A stretch of DNA of 64,000 nucleotides, taken from the NCBI RefSeq assembly GCF_030450125.1, contig NZ_CP123923.1, positions 5,828,001 to 5,892,000 of the forward strand, read 5' to 3'. Positions 8,633 through 17,467 of the stretch are shown here, piece after piece. A program made the position numbers and the translations under genes. The notes beneath the pieces are model-generated. The model was not told the DNA's origin, made no database searches, and saw only the letters and a list, made by a program, of their open reading frames with translations. Position 1 is the first letter of the stretch; each line of letters starts with the position of its first letter. The stretch comes from Streptomyces sp. WP-1 (lineage in GTDB: Bacteria; Actinomycetota; Actinomycetes; Streptomycetales; Streptomycetaceae).

Positions 8633-9994
8633 ATGCCCAGTAGCCGTACCGGAAAGCCCCCCGTGCAGCGGGCGTCCCGGCGTCCCGCCGTCCCCGGCGC
8701 CGCGCGCGAGAACCCCGTACGGCGGTTCGTCACGCGCGCCCGGCGGGCCTGGGACCGGCCGCTGACCGCCTATTACCTGATCGTCGGCGGCAGCATGCTG
8801 ATCACGGTGCTCGGCCTGGTGATGGTCTACTCGGCCTCCCAGGTCACCGCGCTCCAGATGTCGCTGCCGGGCTCGTACTTCTTCCGCAAGCAGTTGCTGG
8901 CCGCGGTGATCGGCGGTGTCCTGCTGTTCGCGGCCTCCCGGATGCCGGTGAAACTGCACCGGGCCCTGGCCTACCCGATCCTCGCCGGCGCCGTCTTCAT
9001 GATGGCCCTGGTGCAGGTCCCCGGGATAGGGATGTCGGTCAACGGCAACCAGAACTGGATCTCTCTCGGCGGCTCCTTCCAGATCCAGCCCAGCGAGTTC
9101 GGCAAGCTCGCCCTGGTGCTGTGGGGCGCCGACCTGATCGCCCGCAAACAGGAGCGGAAACTGCTGACCCAGTGGAAGCACATGCTGGTGCCGCTGGTGC
9201 CGGCCGCCTTCCTGCTGCTCGGACTGATCATGCTCGGCGGCGACATGGGAACCGCGATCATTCTCACAGCGATCCTGTTCGGGCTGCTGTGGCTCGCGGG
9301 CGCCCCGACCCGGCTGTTCGCGGGCGTGCTCTCGGTCGCGGTCGTGCTCGGGGTGATCCTGATCGAGACCAGCCCCAACCGGATGGCCCGCCTCGCCTGC
9401 ATCGGCGCCACCGAGCCCCGCGCCCAGGGCGCCGACTGCTGGCAGGCCGTGCACGGCATCTACGCGCTCGCCTCCGGCGGACTCTTCGGCTCCGGGCTCG
9501 GCGCGAGTGTGGAAAAATGGGGCCAACTGCCGGAAGCGCACACCGACTTCATCTTCGCCGTCACCGGTGAGGAACTGGGTCTGGCGGGCACACTGTCGGT
9601 GCTCGCCCTGTTCGCGGCTCTAGGCTATGCGGGTATCCGCGTGGCCGGACGCACGAAAGACCCCTTCGTGAGGTACGCCGCGGGAGGTGTGACCACCTGG
9701 ATCATCGCTCAGGCGGTGATCAACATCGGTGCGGTGCTCGGCCTGCTGCCGATCGCCGGTGTTCCGCTCCCGCTGTTCTCCTACGGGGGATCCGCCCTGC
9801 TGCCGACCATGTTCGCCATCGGGCTGCTGATCGCGTTCGCGCGCGACGACCCCGCTGCGCGGACGGCGCTTGCGCTGCGGCAACCTCGCTTTGGTAGAAA
9901 GCGGGCGGGAGGCTCCGGTGCGGTTCGGGGGTCTCGGAGATGGAACACGATGCGACGGCGTGCCTCGGCGGCGCGTTCGTCCGGAGAGCGGTGA
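8633..9994 (+). CDS. ftsW: Peptidoglycan glycosyltransferase FtsW (SEDS family)
   Basis: 453-aa SEDS-family polymerase of lipid II, partner of FtsI at the septum. After a basic, disordered N-terminus it contains about ten membrane segments. Family signatures include the HTDFIFAVTGEELG loop and the PLPLFSYGGSALL segment near the end; the last 50 residues are a basic cytoplasmic tail. ATG 8633 is preferred over GTG 8621 because GGAGG lies five bases upstream of the ATG. It sits six bases before murG. RodA is the alternative SEDS assignment, but the location inside the dcw cluster argues for FtsW. Confidence 0.94.
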   Translation: MPSSRTGKPPVQRASRRPAVPGAARENPVRRFVTRARRAWDRPLTAYYLIVGGSMLITVLGLVMVYSASQVTALQMSLPGSYFFRKQLLAAVIGGVLLFAASRMPVKLHRALAYPILAGAVFMMALVQVPGIGMSVNGNQNWISLGGSFQIQPSEFGKLALVLWGADLIARKQERKLLTQWKHMLVPLVPAAFLLLGLIMLGGDMGTAIILTAILFGLLWLAGAPTRLFAGVLSVAVVLGVILIETSPNRMARLACIGATEPRAQGADCWQAVHGIYALASGGLFGSGLGASVEKWGQLPEAHTDFIFAVTGEELGLAGTLSVLALFAALGYAGIRVAGRTKDPFVRYAAGGVTTWIIAQAVINIGAVLGLLPIAGVPLPLFSYGGSALLPTMFAIGLLIAFARDDPAARTALALRQPRFGRKRAGGSGAVRGSRRWNTMRRRASAARSSGER

Positions 9995-10000
9995 ATTTCG

Positions 10001-11089
10001 GTGCATGTCGTACTCGCCGGTGGAGGGACCGCCGGCCACATCGAGCCCGCGCTCGCCCTCGCGGACGCCCTGCGCAGGCAGGACCCGAGCGTGGGGATCA
10101 CGGCCCTGGGCACGGAACGCGGTCTGGAGACCCGGCTCGTCCCGGAGCGCGGCTACGAGCTGGCGCTGATCCCCGCGGTGCCGCTGCCGCGCAAGCCCAC
10201 CCCCGAGCTGATCACCGTCCCCGGGCGGCTGCGCGGCACCATCAAGGCCGCCGAGCAGATCCTCGAACGCACCAAGGCGGACGCCGTGGCCGGCTTCGGC
10301 GGCTATGTCGCGCTGCCCGCCTACCTCGCCGCCAAGCGGCTCGGCGTGCCCATCGTGATCCACGAGGCCAACGCCCGTCCGGGCCTGGCCAACAAGATCG
10401 GGTCCCGGTACGCGGCGCAGGTCGCCGTCTCCACGCCGGACAGCAAGCTGCGCGGCTCCCGCTACATCGGCATCCCGCTGCGCCGCTCCATCGCCACGCT
10501 GGACCGCGCGGCCGTGCGCCCCGAGGCCCGGCACCGCTTCGGCCTCGACCCCAACCTGCCCACGCTGCTGGTCTCCGGCGGCTCGCAGGGCGCGCGCCGG
10601 CTCAACGAGGTGGTCCAGCAGGTCGCCCCGTGGCTCCAGCAGGCCGGTATCCAGATCCTGCACGCGGTCGGCCCGAAGAACGAACTGCCGCAGGTACAGC
10701 AGATGCCGGGGATGCCCCCCTATATCCCGGTAAGTTACCTGGACCGGATGGACCTCGCGTACGCCGCGGCCGACATGATGCTCTGCCGCGCGGGCGCGAT
10801 GACCGTCGCCGAACTCTCCGCCGTCGGACTGCCGGCCGCCTACGTACCGCTGCCCATCGGCAACGGCGAACAGCGGCTGAACGCCCAGCCGGTGGTCAAG
10901 GCGGGCGGCGGACTCCTCGTGGACGACGCGGAACTGACGCCCGAGTGGGTGCAGCACAACGTGCTGCCCGTGCTCGCCGATCCGCACCGGCTCTACGAGA
11001 TGTCCCGCGCCGCGAGCGAGTTCGGCCGCCGGGACGCCGACGAGCTGCTCGTCGGCATGGTGTACGAGGCCATCGCCTCGCGCCGTTAG
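10001..11089 (+). CDS. murG: N-acetylglucosaminyl transferase MurG
   Basis: 362-aa peripheral membrane GT-B glycosyltransferase that adds GlcNAc from UDP-GlcNAc to lipid I, giving lipid II. The N-terminal glycine loop LAGGGTAGHIEPAL, the IHEANARPGLANK stretch, the second-domain SGGSQGARRLN and the donor-site CRAGAMTVAEL with GNGEQRLNAQP are all visible. GTG 10001 follows a GGAGAG box. Length and gene order (ftsW-murG-ftsQ) are canonical. Confidence 0.97.
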   Translation: MHVVLAGGGTAGHIEPALALADALRRQDPSVGITALGTERGLETRLVPERGYELALIPAVPLPRKPTPELITVPGRLRGTIKAAEQILERTKADAVAGFGGYVALPAYLAAKRLGVPIVIHEANARPGLANKIGSRYAAQVAVSTPDSKLRGSRYIGIPLRRSIATLDRAAVRPEARHRFGLDPNLPTLLVSGGSQGARRLNEVVQQVAPWLQQAGIQILHAVGPKNELPQVQQMPGMPPYIPVSYLDRMDLAYAAADMMLCRAGAMTVAELSAVGLPAAYVPLPIGNGEQRLNAQPVVKAGGGLLVDDAELTPEWVQHNVLPVLADPHRLYEMSRAASEFGRRDADELLVGMVYEAIASRR

Positions 11090-11115
11090 GACCGTATGAC
11101 GAAAGGGTAGTGAGG

Positions 11116-11910
11116 GTGGCCGGACCGACGACTCGTGAACGCGGGGAACGCCAGCAGGAGTCGTCCGGTCCGCCGCTCACTCGAAGGATAAGGCGACTAC
11201 GTCTTCGTACGATCGTCATCCTGGCGGTGGCCGTGGTGCTCGTAGCGGCCGGTGCCGTATGGGTGTTGTACGGCTCCTCGTGGCTGCGCGTCGAGCGGGT
11301 CCCGGTCTCCGGCACCCGGGTGCTGACGCCCGCCGAGGTGCGTGACGCCGCCGCCGTACCGGTGGGGGCGCCTTTGGTGTCGGTCGACACCGGAGCCATC
11401 GCGGCCCGAACCCGGCGCGAACTGCCGCGAATTGACACGGTCGAGGTGTCCCGCTCCTGGCCGCACGGCATCGAGCTGAAGGTGACCGAGCGAACCCCGG
11501 TCCTGCTGGTGCGAAAAGGAAAGAACTTCGTCGAAGTCGACCACAAGGGTGTCCGGTTCGCCACGGTCGCGCAGGCCCCCGAGGGCGCTCCGCTGCTGCG
11601 GATGTCCGTGTCCTCGTCGGGCTCGGCCGCCGCGAGCCTGCGGCGCTTCGGCACCGACCGGCTGGTGCGGGAGGCGGTCCTGGTCGCCGGCGAACTGCCG
11701 GGCCCCGTCAGGCGCCTCACCGGCACCGTCGACGTGCACTCCTACGACGACATCCGGCTGGAGTTGGCCGACGGCCGCACCGTCGCCTGGGGGAGCGCGG
11801 AGAACGGCCGCGCCAAGGCGCGGACCCTGACCGCACTCATGAAAGCAGCTTCCGGCGCACGCCACTTCGACGTCAGCGTCCCCACCGCCCCTGCGTCATC
11901 GGCGAGTTGA
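11116..11910 (+). CDS. ftsQ: Cell division protein FtsQ (POTRA domain)
   Basis: 264-aa bitopic divisome protein: a basic cytoplasmic tail, one membrane segment (TIVILAVAVVLVAAGAVWVL, about residues 33-52), an extracytoplasmic POTRA domain beginning LRVERVPVSGTRVLTPAEV, then the FtsQ beta domain. GTG 11116 is chosen because AAAGGG lies nine bases upstream; GTG 11110 is in frame but sits too close to that box. A long open frame continues upstream through murG, but it is a shadow of murG. It directly precedes the ftsZ leader. Confidence 0.9.
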   Translation: MAGPTTRERGERQQESSGPPLTRRIRRLRLRTIVILAVAVVLVAAGAVWVLYGSSWLRVERVPVSGTRVLTPAEVRDAAAVPVGAPLVSVDTGAIAARTRRELPRIDTVEVSRSWPHGIELKVTERTPVLLVRKGKNFVEVDHKGVRFATVAQAPEGAPLLRMSVSSSGSAAASLRRFGTDRLVREAVLVAGELPGPVRRLTGTVDVHSYDDIRLELADGRTVAWGSAENGRAKARTLTALMKAASGARHFDVSVPTAPASSAS

Positions 11911-12031
11911 CGCGCATCAGTGCAGGCCAGCACCCTGGTTGGGCACGGCTATGGCTGATCACATAGGGTGAAAAGAAAAACGGGAGGTTCGGCGTGTTCG
12001 TTGAACGGGCGCCACTTGTCGACTTAGTGTC

Positions 12032-12091
12032 CTGTTCAGAAGACTCCAGGGAACAGACACACTGGTAACCCTAAACTTCAGGCTTAGGGTT
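12032..12091 (+). promoter_or_regulatory. Inverted repeats in the ftsZ leader
   Basis: The 278-bp ftsQ-ftsZ gap is the largest in the dcw cluster and locally AT-richer. It holds a perfect 8-bp inverted repeat, AACCCTAA (12067-12074) and TTAGGGTT (12084-12091), with a 9-base gap. Just upstream is a 6-bp one, CTGTTC (12032-12037) with GAACAG (12051-12056). The ftsZ leader of Streptomyces coelicolor is known to carry several promoters, one of them sporulation-linked. That these repeats are operators or an RNA hairpin is my inference. A weak promoter-like pair (TTGGGC 11939, CATAGG 11962, 17-base spacer) lies upstream. Confidence 0.5.
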
Positions 12092-12188
12092 CGGGTCGGC
12101 GCTACGGACCGTCCCATTCGGCATCTGTCGTCACGGCGCGGGCAACCGCCCGCGGCGGCGACGTAATTCGAGGCGAGAGGCCTTCGAC

Positions 12189-13397
12189 GTGGCAGCACCG
12201 CAGAACTACCTCGCAGTCATCAAGGTCATCGGTGTCGGCGGCGGTGGTGTCAATGCCATCAACCGGATGATCGAGGTCGGTCTCAAGGGTGTCGAGTTCA
12301 TCGCCATCAACACCGACGCACAGGCGCTGTTGATGAGCGACGCCGACGTCAAGCTGGACGTCGGCCGGGAACTCACCCGCGGACTCGGCGCCGGCGCCAA
12401 CCCGGCCGTCGGCCGCAAGGCCGCCGAGGACCACCGCGAAGAGATCGAGGAGGTCCTCAAGGGGGCCGACATGGTCTTCGTGACCGCCGGTGAAGGCGGC
12501 GGCACCGGCACCGGCGGCGCGCCCGTCGTGGCCAACATTGCGCGCTCCCTGGGTGCCCTCACCATCGGCGTGGTCACGCGCCCGTTCACCTTCGAGGGAC
12601 GGCGCCGCGCGAACCAGGCCGAGGACGGCATCGCGGAACTGCGCGAAGAGGTCGACACCCTCATCGTCATCCCGAACGACCGGCTGCTGTCCATCTCGGA
12701 CCGCCAGGTCTCGGTCCTGGACGCCTTCAAGTCCGCGGACCAGGTCCTGCTCTCCGGTGTCCAGGGCATCACCGACCTCATCACCACCCCGGGCCTGATC
12801 AACCTGGACTTCGCCGACGTCAAGTCGGTCATGTCCGAGGCCGGTTCGGCCCTCATGGGCATCGGCTCGGCCCGCGGCGACGACCGCGCGGTGGCCGCGG
12901 CCGAGATGGCGATCTCCTCCCCGCTCCTGGAGGCGTCCATCGACGGCGCCCGGGGCGTGCTGCTCTCCATCTCCGGCGGCTCCGACCTCGGGCTCTTCGA
13001 GATCAACGAGGCGGCCCAGCTGGTCAGCGAGGCCGCCCACCCCGAGGCCAACATCATCTTCGGCGCGGTCATCGACGACGCCCTCGGCGACGAGGTCCGC
13101 GTCACCGTGATCGCGGCCGGCTTCGACGGCGGCCAGCCGCCGGCCCGCCGGGACAGCGCCCTGGGCTCGGCCTCCACCTCGGCCCCCGCCCGCCGCGAGG
13201 AGCCCGCGCCGGTACGGCAGTCCGAGAGCCGTCCGTCCTTCGGCTCGCTCGGCAGCGTGAAGCCGAAGGAGGAGCCGGAGCCGGCCCCCGAGCCGGTGGC
13301 CGACATCCCGGTCGCCCCGCCCCTCACCCCGGCGCCGCGCCCCGCCTACTCGGACAGCGCGGCCGAGGAACTGGACGTCCCGGACTTCCTGAAGTGA
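12189..13397 (+). CDS. ftsZ: Cell division GTPase FtsZ
   Basis: 402-aa tubulin-like GTPase forming the Z ring. The nucleotide-binding fold starts with [15 protein letters not shown], the tubulin signature GGGTGTG lies at residues 103-109, and the synergy-loop region FADVKSVM follows at about residue 210. Residues about 320-390 are a Pro/Ala/Ser-rich linker, and the conserved C-terminal peptide is LDVPDFL. The GTG start follows a purine-rich GGCGAGAGG. In streptomycetes ftsZ is dispensable for vegetative growth but required for sporulation septa. The stop overlaps the pgeF start. Confidence 0.98.
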   Translation: MAAPQNYLAVIKVIGVGGGGVNAINRMIEVGLKGVEFIAINTDAQALLMSDADVKLDVGRELTRGLGAGANPAVGRKAAEDHREEIEEVLKGADMVFVTAGEGGGTGTGGAPVVANIARSLGALTIGVVTRPFTFEGRRRANQAEDGIAELREEVDTLIVIPNDRLLSISDRQVSVLDAFKSADQVLLSGVQGITDLITTPGLINLDFADVKSVMSEAGSALMGIGSARGDDRAVAAAEMAISSPLLEASIDGARGVLLSISGGSDLGLFEINEAAQLVSEAAHPEANIIFGAVIDDALGDEVRVTVIAAGFDGGQPPARRDSALGSASTSAPARREEPAPVRQSESRPSFGSLGSVKPKEEPEPAPEPVADIPVAPPLTPAPRPAYSDSAAEELDVPDFLK

Positions 13398-14122
13398 TAG
13401 GACAGCGCGAGAGCGTGAGCGGCGCGCACTTCGCCTTCACCGACCGGTGGGGCGGGGTGAGCGCCGCTCCGTATGAGGAGCTGAACCTCGGCGGCGCGGT
13501 CGGCGACACGCCCGAGGCGGTGGCGGCCAACCGGAAGCTGGCCGCCACGTCGCTCGGCCTGGATCCCGCTCGCGTGGTGTGGATGAACCAGGTGCACGGT
13601 GCCGAGGTGGCCGTGGTGGACGAGCCCTGGGGCACCCGTCCGGTGCCGGAGGTCGACGCCCTCGTCACCGCCCGGCGCGGACTCGCCCTCGCCGTACTCA
13701 CCGCCGACTGCGTGCCGGTGCTGCTCGCCGACCCCGTCGCCGGGATCGCCGCCGCGGCCCACGCCGGCCGGCCCGGCATGGTCAAGGGGGTCGTCCCCGC
13801 CGCCGTACGGGCCATGGCCGAACTGGGCGCCGTGCCCGAGCGGATCGTCGCCCGCACCGGACCGGCCGTCTGCGGCCGGTGCTACGAGGTGCCGGAGACC
13901 ATGCGTGCCGAGGTGGCCGCGGTGGAGCCGACGGCGCACGCCGAAACCAGCTGGGGCACACCGGCGGTCGACGTGAGCGCCGGAGTGCACGCGCAGCTCG
14001 ACCGGCTCGGGGTGTGCGACCGGGCGCATTCGCCGGTGTGCACGCTGGAGTCGGGGGACCACTTCTCATACCGCCGCGACCGCACCACCGGTCGGCTCGC
14101 GGCCTATGTCTGGCTGGACTGA
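13394..14122 (+). CDS. pgeF: PgeF/YfiH family peptidoglycan editing factor
   Basis: 242-aa member of the YfiH/YlmD (DUF152, multicopper polyphenol oxidase-like) family. E. coli PgeF hydrolyses the wrong UDP-MurNAc-L-Ser by-product, which fits this dcw position. Visible landmarks are NQVHGAEV, the Cys in ADCVPVL, the His in [16 protein letters not shown] and the final [10 protein letters not shown]. The common HAGWRG motif reads HAGRPG here, while the Cys and His ligands are retained. GTG 13394 overlaps the ftsZ stop by four bases. Similar proteins have also been reported as laccases or purine nucleoside phosphorylases, so the substrate is not certain. Confidence 0.85.
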   Translation: MIGQRESVSGAHFAFTDRWGGVSAAPYEELNLGGAVGDTPEAVAANRKLAATSLGLDPARVVWMNQVHGAEVAVVDEPWGTRPVPEVDALVTARRGLALAVLTADCVPVLLADPVAGIAAAAHAGRPGMVKGVVPAAVRAMAELGAVPERIVARTGPAVCGRCYEVPETMRAEVAAVEPTAHAETSWGTPAVDVSAGVHAQLDRLGVCDRAHSPVCTLESGDHFSYRRDRTTGRLAAYVWLD

Positions 14123-14128
14123 TGGGGA

Positions 14129-14848
14129 ATGACGGACCGTAAGACCGAACTCGCCGGGAATCTGGCGCATGTGGAGCAGCGCATCGCCCGCGCCTGCGCG
14201 GCCGCGGGCCGGCGGCGGGAGGAGGTGACCCTGATCGTGGTCACCAAGACCTACCCGGCGAGCGATGTGCGGTTCCTCTCGGAGCTCGGGGTGCGCCATG
14301 TCGCCGAGAACCGCGACCAGGACGCCGCGCCGAAGGCGGCGGCTTGTGCGGATCTGTCCCTGGAGTGGCACTTTGTCGGCCAGCTGCAGACCAACAAGGT
14401 GCGCTCCGTGGTCGGTTACGCCGATGTCGTGCAGTCGATCGACCGCGCACGGCTCGTCACCGCGCTGTCCAAGGAGGCGGCGCGCGCCGGGCGCGAGGTG
14501 GGGTGCCTGATCCAGGTCGCGCTCGACGCGGACGCGACCGGGCGGGGGGAGCGCGGGGGCGTCGCCCCGGACGGAATCGAAGAGTTGGCCGACCTCGTCG
14601 CCGGCTCGCCGGGACTGCGGCTCGACGGTCTGATGACCGTGGCTCCGCTCACCGGTGAGTACGCGGGACGCGAACAGGCGGCGTTCGAGCGCCTCATGGT
14701 TTTGTCGACCGACCTGCGCCGCGTCCATCCGGCTGCAACCATGGTGTCGGCAGGGATGAGTGCGGACCTGGAGCAGGCCGTGGCTGCCGGGGCGACACAT
14801 GTGCGCGTCGGCACTGCGGTACTCGGTGTCCGTCCCCGGCTCGGGTAA
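14129..14848 (+). CDS. YggS-family PLP homeostasis protein
   Basis: 239-aa alanine-racemase-fold protein (YggS/PLPBP/PROSC family) that binds pyridoxal phosphate and affects PLP and amino-acid homeostasis; no catalytic activity is established for the family. The PLP lysine is K40 in VVTKTYP, and later family segments are [17 protein letters not shown] and [11 protein letters not shown] with RVGTAVLG. One departure from many members is [13 protein letters not shown], where most have GENR(V/Y)QE. It lies 6 bp after pgeF and upstream of sepF, the standard actinobacterial order. Confidence 0.92.
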   Translation: MTDRKTELAGNLAHVEQRIARACAAAGRRREEVTLIVVTKTYPASDVRFLSELGVRHVAENRDQDAAPKAAACADLSLEWHFVGQLQTNKVRSVVGYADVVQSIDRARLVTALSKEAARAGREVGCLIQVALDADATGRGERGGVAPDGIEELADLVAGSPGLRLDGLMTVAPLTGEYAGREQAAFERLMVLSTDLRRVHPAATMVSAGMSADLEQAVAAGATHVRVGTAVLGVRPRLG

Positions 14849-14975
14849 CGTCGCCAGGAAGTCGGACCACAGCAGAAAATATGGTCAGTGTTCGCGAAAC
14901 GGACACAACGACCGCGTGGATCGCGGGCACTTGGCAGTCGTCAGCCGATCCACCACAGAGCGGAGGACTCAGAGC

Positions 14976-15617
14976 ATGGCCGGCGCGATGCGCAAGATGG
15001 CGGTCTACCTCGGCCTCGTGGAGGACGATGGGTACGACGGCCGCGGATTCGACCCCGATGACGATTTCGAGCCCGAGTTGGACCCGGAGCCCGAGCGGGA
15101 CCACCGGCGGCACGAGCCGCTGCATCAACCGCATGAGGCACATCAGCCCCAAAGGGATGAATCGGTGCGAGTGGTGCAGCCTCCGGCGCCCCGTGAACCG
15201 GTGTCCAGGGCGGCTTCGCTACCCGCGGAATCCGGTCGCCCGGCGCGGATCGCGCCCGTGGCGTCCATCACACAAGAACGTCAGTCCCTGGAGAAGAACG
15301 CGCCGGTGATCATGCCCAAGGTCGTGTCGGAACGAGAGCCTTACCGGATCACCACATTGCACCCGCGGACCTACAACGAGGCCCGTACCATCGGGGAACA
15401 CTTCCGTGAGGGCACCCCGGTGATCATGAATCTGACTGAGATGGATGACACAGACGCCAAGCGACTTGTCGACTTTGCGGCCGGTTTGGTGTTTGGTCTT
15501 CACGGCAGTATCGAGCGGGTGACGCAGAAGGTGTTCCTGTTGTCTCCTGCTAACGTCGATGTCACGGCGGAGGACAAGGCCCGCATCGCAGAGGGCGGGT
15601 TCTTCAACCAGAGCTGA
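14976..15617 (+). CDS. sepF: Cell division protein SepF
   Basis: 213-aa FtsZ-associated membrane tether. The amphipathic N-terminal helix ([16 protein letters not shown]) matches the membrane-binding helix of SepF. An acidic and then His/Pro/Gln-rich linker occupies about 17-110, and the conserved SepF (YlmF) fold covers about 120-205, including [20 protein letters not shown] and [16 protein letters not shown]. The start at 14976 follows GGAGG at nine bases. The 127-bp gap upstream could carry its own promoter. It is part of the sepF-yggT-divIVA trio downstream of ftsZ. Confidence 0.94.
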   Translation: MAGAMRKMAVYLGLVEDDGYDGRGFDPDDDFEPELDPEPERDHRRHEPLHQPHEAHQPQRDESVRVVQPPAPREPVSRAASLPAESGRPARIAPVASITQERQSLEKNAPVIMPKVVSEREPYRITTLHPRTYNEARTIGEHFREGTPVIMNLTEMDDTDAKRLVDFAAGLVFGLHGSIERVTQKVFLLSPANVDVTAEDKARIAEGGFFNQS

Positions 15618-15676
15618 GACGCAGACCGGACCGCAGTACGCAAGAGCTCGGAACAGGGGAGAGGGAAACGCAGGCC

Positions 15677-15967
15677 ATGGGCGTGTTCGCGCAGGTGATC
15701 TACATCGCGCTGATGGTGTTTCTCGTCGTGCTCATCTTCCGGCTGGTCATGGACTACGTCTTCCAGTTCGCCCGCTCATGGCAACCCGGCAAGGCGATGG
15801 TGGTCGTACTGGAGGCCACCTACACTGTCACCGATCCACCGCTGAAGCTTCTGCGGCGGTTCATTCCGCCGCTGCGTCTCGGGGGCGTGGCGCTCGACCT
15901 GTCCTTCTTCGTACTGATGATCATCGTCTACATTCTCATCGCCATCGTGCAGAACTTCGTGAGATGA
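15677..15967 (+). CDS. YggT-family integral membrane protein
   Basis: 96-aa protein with two strong hydrophobic segments (about residues 5-28 and 74-93) separated by a short loop containing the family pattern TVTDPPLKLLRRFIPP. YggT (DUF751) proteins sit next to sepF and divIVA across actinobacteria and firmicutes; their exact role is unproved, although an osmotic or division-related function has been suggested. ATG 15677 is preceded by a purine-rich GGGGAGAGGG run. High confidence in family, low in function. Confidence 0.93.
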   Translation: MGVFAQVIYIALMVFLVVLIFRLVMDYVFQFARSWQPGKAMVVVLEATYTVTDPPLKLLRRFIPPLRLGGVALDLSFFVLMIIVYILIAIVQNFVR

Positions 15968-16021
15968 GCGTGTGGACGACCCGGTCTTGCCGACTGCCGA
16001 TGACTACGTTGAGGTGAAGAG

Positions 16022-17236
16022 ATGCCGTTGACCCCCGAGGACGTGCGGAACAAGCAGTTCACGACCGTCCGCCTCCGAGAAGGCTATGACGAGGACGAGG
16101 TCGATGCCTTCCTCGATGAGGTCGAAGCCGAACTGACCCGTCTGCTCCGGGAGAACGAGGACCTGCGCGCGAAGCTGGCGGCCGCCACGCGGGCCGCGGC
16201 GCAGAACCAGCAGAACTCCCGGAAGCCTCCGGAGCAGGAACAGCAGCAGCAGGGCATGCGAGGACCCGGCTCTCCGGTACCCGCCGGCATATCGGGCCCG
16301 CCGCAGCAGCAGATGGGTGGCCCCATGGGTGGTCCGCCCCAGCTGCCGAGCGGTGCCCCGCAGCTGCCCGCCGGTCCCAGCGGGCAGGGTGGTCCTCAGG
16401 GTCCCGGCCCGATGGGCCAGGGTCCGATGGGACAGGGCCCGATGGGTCAGGGCTCCATGGGACAGGGGTCCATGGGTCAGGGCTCGATGGGGCAAGGCTC
16501 CATGGGACAGGGCTCCATGGGACAGGGCCCGATGGGTGGTCAGCCGCCCATGCAGCAGCAGATGGGTGGCCCCATGGGCGGTCCGATGGGTGGCCCGATG
16601 GGCGGTCCCATGGGCGGTCCCGGTCAGGGCCCCGGTGGCGACAGCGCCGCCCGTGTCCTCTCGCTGGCCCAGCAGACCGCCGACCAGGCGATCGCCGAGG
16701 CCCGCTCCGAGGCCAACAAGATCGTCGGCGAGGCCCGCAGCCGCGCCGAGGGTCTGGAGCGTGACGCCCGTGCCAAGGCCGACGCCCTGGAGCGGGACGC
16801 GCAGGAGAAGCACCGCGTCGCGATGGGCTCCCTGGAGTCCGCTCGCGCCACGCTGGAGCGCAAGGTCGAGGACCTGCGCGGCTTCGAACGCGAGTACCGC
16901 ACGCGCCTGAAGTCGTACCTGGAGTCGCAGCTGCGCCAGCTGGAGACCCAGGCCGACGACTCGCTGGCCCCGCCGCGTACCCCGGCCGCCGCGTCCCTGC
17001 CGCCGTCCCCGGCGCCCTCCATGGCTCCGGCCGGCGCGAGTGCCCCGTCCTACGGCGGCAACCAGGCGATGGGTGGTTCGCCCTCCCAGACGTCCGGTCC
17101 GTCCTACGGCGGTCAGCAGCAGATGACGCCCGCCATGACCCAGCCGATGGCTCCGGTCCGCCCGCAGGGCCCGTCCCCGATGGGTCAGGCTCCCTCGCCG
17201 ATGCGCGGCTTCCTGATCGACGAGGACGACAACTGA
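16022..17236 (+). CDS. divIVA: Polar growth scaffold DivIVA (Wag31)
   Basis: 404-aa coiled-coil scaffold that binds negatively curved membrane and directs tip growth and branching; it is essential in Streptomyces. The N-terminal membrane-binding domain ([32 protein letters not shown], here split for length) covers residues 1-40 and runs into a first coiled coil. Residues about 60-210 are a Pro/Gln/Gly/Met linker with perfect MGQG and MGGP repeats. A long Ala/Glu/Arg coiled coil spans about 215-310. The C-terminus is Pro/Ser/Gly-rich. The extended linker is typical of streptomycete DivIVA and absent from Bacillus. Confidence 0.96.
   Translation: MPLTPEDVRNKQFTTVRLREGYDEDEVDAFLDEVEAELTRLLRENEDLRAKLAAATRAAAQNQQNSRKPPEQEQQQQGMRGPGSPVPAGISGPPQQQMGGPMGGPPQLPSGAPQLPAGPSGQGGPQGPGPMGQGPMGQGPMGQGSMGQGSMGQGSMGQGSMGQGSMGQGPMGGQPPMQQQMGGPMGGPMGGPMGGPMGGPGQGPGGDSAARVLSLAQQTADQAIAEARSEANKIVGEARSRAEGLERDARAKADALERDAQEKHRVAMGSLESARATLERKVEDLRGFEREYRTRLKSYLESQLRQLETQADDSLAPPRTPAAASLPPSPAPSMAPAGASAPSYGGNQAMGGSPSQTSGPSYGGQQQMTPAMTQPMAPVRPQGPSPMGQAPSPMRGFLIDEDDN
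16409..16621 (+). repeat. Minisatellite inside divIVA (MGQG x8, MGGP x5)
   Basis: Eight tandem 15-bp units (16409-16528) encode (P/S)MGQG, residues 130-169. After a short [11 protein letters not shown] bridge, five 12-bp units (16562-16621) encode MGGP, residues 181-200. Units are near identical at the DNA level, with synonymous cag/caa and ggc/ggt differences. Such an array can change copy number by slippage without breaking the frame, because both unit lengths are multiples of three. Confidence 0.9.
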
Positions 17237-17281
17237 GCGCCGGCAGCGGTGAGTAGTACGCCATAGGCGTCGGCAGCGCTG

Positions 17282-17319
17282 AGAACGCGGCCCCGGACTC
17301 CGGTCCGGGGCCGCGTTCT
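17282..17319 (+). terminator. Rho-independent terminator after divIVA
   Basis: Perfect 17-bp inverted repeat, arms 17282-17298 and 17303-17319, with a TCCG loop, followed directly by a T run. It ends the sepF-yggT-divIVA transcription unit. Confidence 0.9.
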
Positions 17320-17358
17320 TTTGTGCGCGGTGCCCTTTCAAGCGGGGTGTGTCGAAGC

Positions 17359-17383
17359 TTTCAGGGGCGCGGGGAACCGCGCA
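17359..17383. repeat. Dispersed Streptomyces intergenic repeat fragment
   Basis: Contains TTCAGGGGCGCGGGG followed by AACCGCGC, forming a GCGCGG-GGAA-CCGCGC hairpin. The same 15-mer occurs at 60330-60344 at the end of trpM. From memory this matches a short repeat found many times between genes in Streptomyces chromosomes; its function is unknown. Confidence 0.6.
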
Positions 17384-17411
17384 CGCCAAGCGTGCCAGGC
17401 CGCACCCATCA

Positions 17412-17450
17412 AGAAGGGCCCGCCCTCCGGACCGGAGGGCGGGCCCTTCT
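17412..17450 (-). terminator. Terminator after ileS (possibly bidirectional)
   Basis: Perfect 19-bp inverted repeat, arms 17412-17430 and 17432-17450, beginning AGAAGGGCCCGCC. It sits 18 bp beyond the ileS stop and faces divIVA, so it may stop transcription from both sides. Confidence 0.85.
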
Positions 17451-17467
17451 CAAGCGACCGCCGGCGC

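Noticed and set aside
9940..11115. Upstream extension of ftsQ through murG in another frame
   Set aside because: The stretch overlaps all of murG and translates as Arg/Pro/Ala noise; ftsQ is best started at 11116.
16409..16621. Regular 15-bp and 12-bp repeats resembling a CRISPR array
   Set aside because: There are no unique spacers, units are contiguous and in frame inside divIVA, and no cas genes are nearby.
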